In this document: positions 58,122 to 64,000 of the stretch, piece after piece
How positions within the stretch are numbered: position 1 is the stretch's first letter
Layout: each line of letters opens with the position of its first letter
Assembly: GCF_016097405.1 (NCBI RefSeq)
Contig: NZ_JAEHGD010000001.1
Location: 381,003 to 445,002 of the forward strand
DNA: 64,000 nucleotides
Source: a methane-oxidizing endosymbiont of Gigantopelta aegis
GTDB lineage: Bacteria > Pseudomonadota > Gammaproteobacteria > Methylococcales > Methylomonadaceae
Direction: 5' to 3'
The notes under the pieces: model-generated
Told to the model about the DNA's origin: nothing
Database searches by the model: none
The model's input: the letters and a program-made list of their open reading frames with translations, nothing else
Translations under genes and position numbers: made by a program

Positions 58122-59306
58122 TTATACAACGTTGTCTTTCCTCAGCATATTACGAATGCCACGCAAAGCCTGACGGGTGCGATGCTCGTTTTCAATCAAA
58201 CTGAATCGGACATGGTCATCGCCATGCTGACCAAAGCCAATCCCCGGCGACACAGCAACTTTGGCGTCTATAATCATTTTTTTGCAAAATTCGACCGATT
58301 TCATATCGCGATAAGGCTCTGGAATCGGCGCCCAGACGAACATGGTCGCTTTCGGTTTTTCCACCGTCCAGCCCATGGCATTGAGTCCGTCGCACAACAC
58401 ATCGCGGCGCCTTTTATACATGGCGCAGATTTCGGCGACGCAATCTTGCGGCCCTTCCAGTGCGGTAATCGCGGCAACCTGAATCGGCGTAAATGTGCCG
58501 TAATCCATATAGGATTTAATCCGCGTCAATGCCGCCACCAAAGTTGGATTACCACACATAAATCCCACTCGCCAGCCAGGCATGTTATAGCTTTTTGACA
58601 ATGAGAAAAATTCAACCGCAATATCTTTAGCACCTTCGACTTGCAGAATGGACGGCGCTTTATAACCATCGAATACAATATCGGCATAGGCGATATCATG
58701 CACCACCCAGATATTATGCTCTTTAGCAATGGCGACGACTTTTTCAAAAAAATCCAGTTCGATGCATTGAGTGGTTGGATTGGCCGGAAAATTCAAAATC
58801 AACATCTTAGGTTTAGGCCAGGAGTCGATAATCGCTTTTTGCAACTCCTCGAAAAAATTGACACCGGGCACCAGCGGCACATGTCGCAAATCGGCGCCAG
58901 CGATTACCACACCATAGGGATGAATCGGATAAGCCGGATTGGGAACCAAAACCACATCGCCCGGCCCTAATGTCGCCAACGCCAAATGCGCCAGACCTTC
59001 TTTTGATCCAATCGTGACAATCGCTTCCGTTTCAGGGTCCAGACTGACATCGTAGCGCTCCTGATACCAGTTACAAATGGCGCGGCGCAACCGTGGAATC
59101 CCTTTCGACACAGAATAGCGATGAGTATCACCCCGTTGCGCCGCTTCGACTAATTTGTCGATAATATGTTTTGGTGTGGGCTGATCAGGATTCCCCATCC
59201 CAAAATCGATAATATCTTCACCTGCGGCGCGCGATTTGGCTTTTAATTCATTGACAATGTTAAAAACATAGGGAGGCAAGCGTTTGATGCGATCAAATTC
59301 TTCCAT
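58122..59306 (-). CDS. alaC: Alanine transaminase (AlaC-type aminotransferase)
   Basis: Class I aminotransferase that makes alanine from pyruvate. 394 residues with the PLP-binding region [15 protein letters not shown] (lysine about 239), [13 protein letters not shown] and a start of [22 protein letters not shown] in two blocks, as in AlaC/YfdZ. It has a strong promoter and is followed after 37 bases by hom and then thrC. Confidence 0.93.
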   Translation of the reverse strand: MEEFDRIKRLPPYVFNIVNELKAKSRAAGEDIIDFGMGNPDQPTPKHIIDKLVEAAQRGDTHRYSVSKGIPRLRRAICNWYQERYDVSLDPETEAIVTIGSKEGLAHLALATLGPGDVVLVPNPAYPIHPYGVVIAGADLRHVPLVPGVNFFEELQKAIIDSWPKPKMLILNFPANPTTQCIELDFFEKVVAIAKEHNIWVVHDIAYADIVFDGYKAPSILQVEGAKDIAVEFFSLSKSYNMPGWRVGFMCGNPTLVAALTRIKSYMDYGTFTPIQVAAITALEGPQDCVAEICAMYKRRRDVLCDGLNAMGWTVEKPKATMFVWAPIPEPYRDMKSVEFCKKMIIDAKVAVSPGIGFGQHGDDHVRFSLIENEHRTRQALRGIRNMLRKDNVV

Positions 59307-59342
59307 TCAGGGCTCTTTGGGCTAAATGTTGGCAAACCTGCT

Positions 59343-59371
59343 AAATTACTAAGATTACTCAATATTGTCAA
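59343..59371 (-). promoter_or_regulatory. Predicted sigma-70 promoter of alaC-hom-thrC
   Basis: On the minus strand TTGACA (59366-59371), exactly 17 bases, then TAATTT (59343-59348). The spacing is ideal and only 36 bases separate the -10 box from the alaC start. Confidence 0.7.
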
Positions 59372-59389
59372 TACAGGAATGACGGCTTG

Positions 59390-60010
59390 TTATTGCCCAA
59401 ACACATCGGCGCCTTCTGGAACCACAAAATCAAAGATCTTTTCAGGTAATTTTTGATTGATTTTAATATTTAAAAAATAAATACGGGTTAATTGGCCAAA
59501 ATTGTCACTGAGTTCCATACCTGCAAGCTTGTCTTTGTGCATGCCAATCAGAATTCTTTTGTAATTACTTTGTTCTGATTTTGGCGTTAACCGGATCCAG
59601 CTCAAGTCTTCATCCACACCCTGCTGTTGCAGTATAAAATTCTGTTCTAGGTTGACCTTGCCGCTGAGTAACAAAGCCGGCGTCGAGCCTAGCGACTCAT
59701 CTAATGTCTTTATCGTCACTTGCTCAAGATCAGCATCATAAAACCAGACCTTATCGCCGTTAGCGACAATTTCCTGAACAAAGGGCTGAGTGTAATTCCA
59801 GCGAAACTTGCCCGGACGTTGTAGATAAAACATGCCAGAACTGATCTGCGCCGGATTGCCATGCTCATCCATGCTGACTTGTTTGAAATTGGCTTGCAAG
59901 GTTCGGGTATTGTGCAGAAATTTTTTAAGCTGTTGAATAGGTGTTTGTTCAGCATAACTTACCGAAAGATTTAAAAAAAACAACACTACTAATTTAATCA
60001 TCATTTTCAT
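59390..60010 (-). CDS. lolA: Outer-membrane lipoprotein carrier protein LolA
   Basis: Periplasmic chaperone that ferries lipoproteins from LolCDE to LolB. 206 residues, signal peptide about 1-20 (ending SVSYA-E), then TLQANFKQVSMDEHG, SGMFYLQRPGKFRWNYTQPFVQEIVANGDKVWFYD (two adjacent blocks typical of LolA) and a C-terminal half with LAGMELSDNFGQLTRIYF. The start overlaps the mrcB stop by ATGA, an unusual pairing, since lolA more often follows ftsK. Confidence 0.94.
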   Translation of the reverse strand: MKMMIKLVVLFFLNLSVSYAEQTPIQQLKKFLHNTRTLQANFKQVSMDEHGNPAQISSGMFYLQRPGKFRWNYTQPFVQEIVANGDKVWFYDADLEQVTIKTLDESLGSTPALLLSGKVNLEQNFILQQQGVDEDLSWIRLTPKSEQSNYKRILIGMHKDKLAGMELSDNFGQLTRIYFLNIKINQKLPEKIFDFVVPEGADVFGQ

Positions 60011-62355
60011 TGAAAGGTATCCTGTAAAAAATCATTCAGCCAATGTTTGGCCCGGTCTAGCTCGGTTCCAATACAATCGGCGTTTTCTGTAGGCTCTGAG
60101 CCTTTGATAAAAGGAAATTTTTGTGCGCCTTCGCAGCTTTCATCGGCCAGCAATCCCGTTTCCGGATCAATCCACACCCAGACCACATTATCCGGCGGGA
60201 TTAAATTGACCGGCTGCGAGGTGATTTGTCGCATTAGCCGAATCCAGATCTGCAAAGCACCACTGGCGCCGGTCAGACCAGATGGCTTGTTATCGTCACG
60301 ACCAACCCAGACAACCGAAAGATAATCGCCACTAAAGCCTGCAAACCAGCTATCACGCAAGCCATTGGTGGTACCAGTTTTTCCGGCTAAACCCAATGTT
60401 TCGGGTAAATATAAATAGGCCGATCGCGCTGTGCCTTCCCTGACGACCTCCTGCAGAATCGTATTGGTCAAATACATGGCCGCAGAATCTACCGTTTGCC
60501 GAATGGTAAATGGATAACTTTGCAATCGTTCTCCCTGTTGTGAAATCACGGCCCGAATTGAACGTAATGGGGTTGCAAAGCCATCACCTGCAAAAGTTTG
60601 GTACATTTGCGTCACATCCAGTGGCGTCAATGGTGTCGCACCCAGCAATAATGACGGATACAGTTTAACTTCACGCTTAACGCCCAAACGACGCAAGGTT
60701 TTGGCAATCCGAGCAATGCCAATATCCATACCAACATGGACGGTCGCCAGATTATAGGAATGGCTGAGCGCTGTATGTAATGGGACGTCACCATGTTCAA
60801 TATTGTCATAATTTTTAGGTGTCCAGTTTTTACCTTTTGGTCCCTTAACGGTAATCGCTGTATCACTAACCGGGGTGATGACAGTATAACGCTCTGGATA
60901 TTCCAGCGCCGTCAGATAAATCGCCGGTTTCATCAGAGAGCCAATCGGCCGCAACGCATCGAGCGCACGATTGAATCCTGCAGCCGAGGCATGACGGCTA
61001 CCCACCAGCGCTACAATTTCGCCATTTTCCCGTCGCGTGACGATAGCAGCAGATTCCAGTTTTTTAACCCGAGGGCGTTTTTCAAGCTGCTTTAATTTAG
61101 TGCTGACTGTTTTTTGTAAAATATCCTGCGTTTGCACATCCAGCGTAGTAAAAATTCTCAAGCCTTCAGAGGTCAGATCGCTTTCCTTATATTCCTGTCG
61201 AAGCTGTCGTTTGACCAGATCGATAAATGCCGGATAGCGGTTAGAGGGTCGATGCACCCTGGAAACCACATTCAATTTTTTTGACTGTGCCGCTAACATT
61301 TGCTTTTTGGTGATGTAGCCCTGTCGATGCATTTCACTCAACACCAGATTACGACGTTTGATCGCGCGTTCGGGATAACGTCGAGGATCGTAATAAGATG
61401 GGCCTCTAACCAGCGCCACCAGGGTTGCAATTTGATCCAATGACAAAGTTTGTAACGGCCGTCCAAAATAAAATTCACTGGCCAGGCCAAAGCCATGCAC
61501 CGAACTAGCGCCATCTTGCCCTAAGTAAATTTCGTTTAAATAGGCTTCGAGGATATCGTCTTTTTCAAACCGGTATTCAAGAATCAATGCCATCAAGGCT
61601 TCATTGATCTTTCGCCATAAACTTCTTTCCGGTGTCAGATAAAAGTTTTTCACCAGTTGTTGCGTTATCGTGCTGCCGCCTTGCACAAAAGCACCTGCCC
61701 GAATATTGGCCCACATCGCACGTGCAATCGACTTCAGTGACACACCATAGTGTTGATAAAAATTCCGATCTTCGGTAGACAGCAAAGCTTGAATTAAATA
61801 ATCAGGTGTGTTTTCCAGTTTGATCAGAATACGGTCTTCTTTTCGGGTTGGATAAAAGCTGCCGATCTGTACCGGTTCCATCCGCACAATGGCTAATGTT
61901 CCACGCGTTTTAAGGTCGGTAATATTTTTAACCCTATCCGACTGAAAGGTGATCTTGATTTTTTTACTGTCTTCCAGCACATCCCAAAACTGAAACCGGC
62001 GGGTTTTCAGATAAAAGCTGCTGCCCTTACGGTAATAACTGCCTGGCGTCGATAAATGATAATCGCGTCGATAGTTCAGCCGAGACAGCAAGTCTTCAAA
62101 TTGCTGGTGCTTTAATGGAAAGCCTGTGAAAAATTCGACAGGATTGGCGTAAACATAGGCCGGCAGTGCCCAGCGTTTACCGGCAAATTGATGTCTGACG
62201 GTATAGTCTAAATAACCAAGATAACTAAAAAAAACAAAACAAAACAAAACCGTAGTGAGTACTAGCGCTTTTTTCCACCATTTCATTTTGACTGGTTTTT
62301 TCGTACGCCTTTTTTTCTGTGGGGTTTGCTTATTAGATTTTGTTTTTTTAGCCAT
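60007..62355 (-). CDS. mrcB: Penicillin-binding protein 1B (bifunctional transglycosylase/transpeptidase)
   Basis: 782-residue class A penicillin-binding protein. A basic cytosolic tail and one membrane helix (about 30-50) are followed by a UB2H-like region (about 60-130), a GT51 transglycosylase (STEDRNFYQHYGV, then GGSTITQQLVKNFYL), and a transpeptidase with SxxK (GSLMKP, about residue 482), SHSYN and KTGTT. The start is at 62355; lolA is coupled at its 3' end. Confidence 0.96.
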   Translation of the reverse strand: MAKKTKSNKQTPQKKRRTKKPVKMKWWKKALVLTTVLFCFVFFSYLGYLDYTVRHQFAGKRWALPAYVYANPVEFFTGFPLKHQQFEDLLSRLNYRRDYHLSTPGSYYRKGSSFYLKTRRFQFWDVLEDSKKIKITFQSDRVKNITDLKTRGTLAIVRMEPVQIGSFYPTRKEDRILIKLENTPDYLIQALLSTEDRNFYQHYGVSLKSIARAMWANIRAGAFVQGGSTITQQLVKNFYLTPERSLWRKINEALMALILEYRFEKDDILEAYLNEIYLGQDGASSVHGFGLASEFYFGRPLQTLSLDQIATLVALVRGPSYYDPRRYPERAIKRRNLVLSEMHRQGYITKKQMLAAQSKKLNVVSRVHRPSNRYPAFIDLVKRQLRQEYKESDLTSEGLRIFTTLDVQTQDILQKTVSTKLKQLEKRPRVKKLESAAIVTRRENGEIVALVGSRHASAAGFNRALDALRPIGSLMKPAIYLTALEYPERYTVITPVSDTAITVKGPKGKNWTPKNYDNIEHGDVPLHTALSHSYNLATVHVGMDIGIARIAKTLRRLGVKREVKLYPSLLLGATPLTPLDVTQMYQTFAGDGFATPLRSIRAVISQQGERLQSYPFTIRQTVDSAAMYLTNTILQEVVREGTARSAYLYLPETLGLAGKTGTTNGLRDSWFAGFSGDYLSVVWVGRDDNKPSGLTGASGALQIWIRLMRQITSQPVNLIPPDNVVWVWIDPETGLLADESCEGAQKFPFIKGSEPTENADCIGTELDRAKHWLNDFLQDTFQ

Positions 62356-62517
62356 GTCAGGTTAAAACGTGGTGTAAGGCTCAAGAACAGCGTGAGGATT
62401 GTCGCTATTTTATAACGGATTGGTTTTGATTACCGGCATTTATGAAAAGCGGAACCACTAAAATTGAAAGATTATAATAAGGTCGGATTAATCTCGCCTG
62501 AACATGCTGTTTATCAT

Positions 62518-64000
62518 TCAAATCGTGCAGTCAGTACCCTCCTGTGCTTTTTTTACCTCATGGTGACAATAAAATTCAGTAAATATATCAGCCGACATCG
62601 GTTTGCCAAAATAATAGCCCTGACAGGCATAACAACCGATTTGATTGAGCATCTGGTATTGCTCCAGCGTTTCCACCCCTTCGGCTAGCGTTGTAAGCCC
62701 TAGCGCGCTCGCTAAATCAACAATAGCTTTAACAATCGCCGCATCATCGGAATCATGCGCCATATCCATTACAAACGAGCGATCAATCTTTAACAAATCA
62801 ACATTGAAGGATTTTAAGCGACTCAAAGAGGAATAATCGGTACCAAAGTCATCAATGGCCAACCTGAACCCGGCTTCCCGCAAACGAGCCAAGGCCGCTT
62901 CAATATGCTGCGGATACTGCGCCAACCCACCTTCTGTGATTTCCAGTTCCAGGCGATGGTTAGGTACACCTGTCATTTTGCAAACATTGATAATATCATC
63001 GACAAATTCTTCTTTAATGATTTGATGAATGGAGACATTCAACGCCACATAGTTCAGAATAACCTGTTTTTCCTGATCCCATCGTTTGATTTGCTTGCAA
63101 ACCTGCTCGGCCACCCATAGCCCAATATCATAGATCAAGCCAATTTCTTCCGCTAAGCTGATAAATTCAAGTGGCGAAACGCGCCCTAATTTAGGGTTGC
63201 TCCAGCGTATTAACGCTTCAGCGCTAGTAATTTCCTGGTCGCCTGTTATTTGAGGTTGAAACACGAGCGAAAATTGATTTCGGCTTAAGGCCATTTTCAA
63301 CTCGTGAATCATTTCTACACGTTTTTTAACCATCGACCCCATATCATCTGAAAAAACACAATATTGATTGCGACCGGCATTTTTAGCCTGATACATTGCG
63401 GTATCGGCACGTTGAATCAATTCGCTAAAGTCTTGAGCATGATCGGGATAAAGGACAATACCAATACTGGCACCACCATAAAATATCTGACCATCAAAAT
63501 CATGGGCTAACGATAATTGATAAAGGATGTCTTTGGCTATTTTTTGGCACACCTTCTCAGGTGTTAATAAAATACCTGCTTTTAATTCTGGCAAAATCAC
63601 GACAAACTCATCGCCACCCAAGCGTGCCAAGGTGTCGGTTTGCCTTAAACAGGTCGTAATACGCTTGGCCACAGTTTTGAGTAGTTCATCACCGGCCTGA
63701 TGCCCGAGGGTATCATTGACTTCTTTAAATCGATCCAAATCGATGAATAACAAACCTGTCTTCGTCTGATTTCTGTCGGCACTTTTTAAGGCTTGTTTCA
63801 TGCGATCATAAAATAATGCACGATTTGGCAATCCTGTCAGCTCGTCATAAAATGCCAATGCATGAATACGCTCTTCGGCTTGTTTATGCTCGGTGATATC
63901 AGCAAAGGCGGACACATAATATTGAATGGTTTGTTGATGATCACGAACTGCCGTAATACTTAGCCATTCGACAAATTCTTCGCCATTTTTGCGTCGGTTC
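62518..64000 (-). CDS. PAS-GGDEF-EAL protein, 5' end outside window
   Basis: Predicted cyclic-di-GMP enzyme. From the window edge, a PAS/PAC end (NRRKNGEEFVEW, ADITEHKQAEERI) precedes GGDEF (full motif in ARLGGDEFVVIL) and EAL (EALIRW, then IDDFGTDYSSL). Both domains keep their active-site signature, so synthesis and hydrolysis are both possible; EAL is probably dominant, but this is inference. A GTG in frame at 63915 is an internal codon, since the frame continues to the edge with PAS sequence. Confidence 0.93.
   Translation of the reverse strand, partial: NRRKNGEEFVEWLSITAVRDHQQTIQYYVSAFADITEHKQAEERIHALAFYDELTGLPNRALFYDRMKQALKSADRNQTKTGLLFIDLDRFKEVNDTLGHQAGDELLKTVAKRITTCLRQTDTLARLGGDEFVVILPELKAGILLTPEKVCQKIAKDILYQLSLAHDFDGQIFYGGASIGIVLYPDHAQDFSELIQRADTAMYQAKNAGRNQYCVFSDDMGSMVKKRVEMIHELKMALSRNQFSLVFQPQITGDQEITSAEALIRWSNPKLGRVSPLEFISLAEEIGLIYDIGLWVAEQVCKQIKRWDQEKQVILNYVALNVSIHQIIKEEFVDDIINVCKMTGVPNHRLELEITEGGLAQYPQHIEAALARLREAGFRLAIDDFGTDYSSLSRLKSFNVDLLKIDRSFVMDMAHDSDDAAIVKAIVDLASALGLTTLAEGVETLEQYQMLNQIGCYACQGYYFGKPMSADIFTEFYCHHEVKKAQEGTDCTI

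Overview
The window looks like chromosome from a gammaproteobacterium, most likely a methylotroph of the Methylococcales type. The housekeeping genes (glnD, map, cmoAB, hemB, aroE, hslO, prlC, ubiD, aceEF-lpdA, lolA, mrcB) are of proteobacterial, mostly gammaproteobacterial, type. A protein of the formaldehyde-activating-enzyme family at about 39 kb, a copper-protein cluster and a heme d1 pathway fit that lineage. I cannot assign a genus. Base composition is moderately AT-rich by eye; I did not compute it. I saw no tRNA, rRNA or CRISPR array.

Layout. 0-3.3 kb: bioB and the start of bioF on the minus strand, divergent from comF. An ISAs1-type insertion sequence with a perfect 10-bp target duplication separates them, and it appears to have landed inside a BirA-type operator. 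3.3-3.5 kb: a 162-bp hairpin MITE. 3.5-14.1 kb: one long minus-strand operon encoding a small membrane protein, six Hyf-like complex I/group-4-hydrogenase-type subunits, a sensor kinase and an NtrC-type regulator. The large subunit has lost all four Ni-binding cysteines, so this is an energy-converting-hydrogenase-related (Ehr) complex rather than a hydrogenase. A near-consensus sigma-54 promoter and a tandem dyad lie upstream. 14.3-17.1 kb: an IS630-type transposase remnant, a SulP permease and a DUF2490-like outer-membrane protein. 17.3-22.3 kb: cmoBA and mlaC (minus), hemB-membrane protein-aroE (plus). 22.3-23.3 kb: an intact IS5/IS903-type element. 23.5-30.8 kb: a cNMP-HDOD protein, prlC-ubiD, a 192-bp MITE with ends like the IS903-type element, and a chemoreceptor.

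30.8-38.8 kb is a minus-strand block: a membrane-anchored multicopper oxidase with a cupredoxin and a lipoprotein, then the heme d1 pathway nirFDLGHJ with no nirS in view, then a radical-SAM protein of unknown role. 39-43.7 kb: the Fae-like gene, which lacks the usual active-site histidine, a lipoprotein, hslO, and a second SulP permease with a universal stress protein. 43.8-53.6 kb: aceE-aceF-lpdA-rpe, then map-glnD. 53.7-64 kb: a PilZ protein, a nested-palindrome element, a small membrane protein with a metallophosphoesterase, alaC-hom-thrC, mrcB-lolA, and a GGDEF-EAL protein cut by the window end.

The strongest candidate for something undescribed is the Ehr operon with its own two-component system. 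It keeps the proximal iron-sulfur ligands and three proton-pump-type membrane subunits, lacks the NiFe site, carries a cysteine-cluster kinase, and has sigma-54 control elements that the encoded regulator would be expected to use. Other leads are the IS-split biotin operator, the Fae-like protein beside an orphan radical-SAM gene, and heme d1 synthesis coupled to copper oxidase genes.
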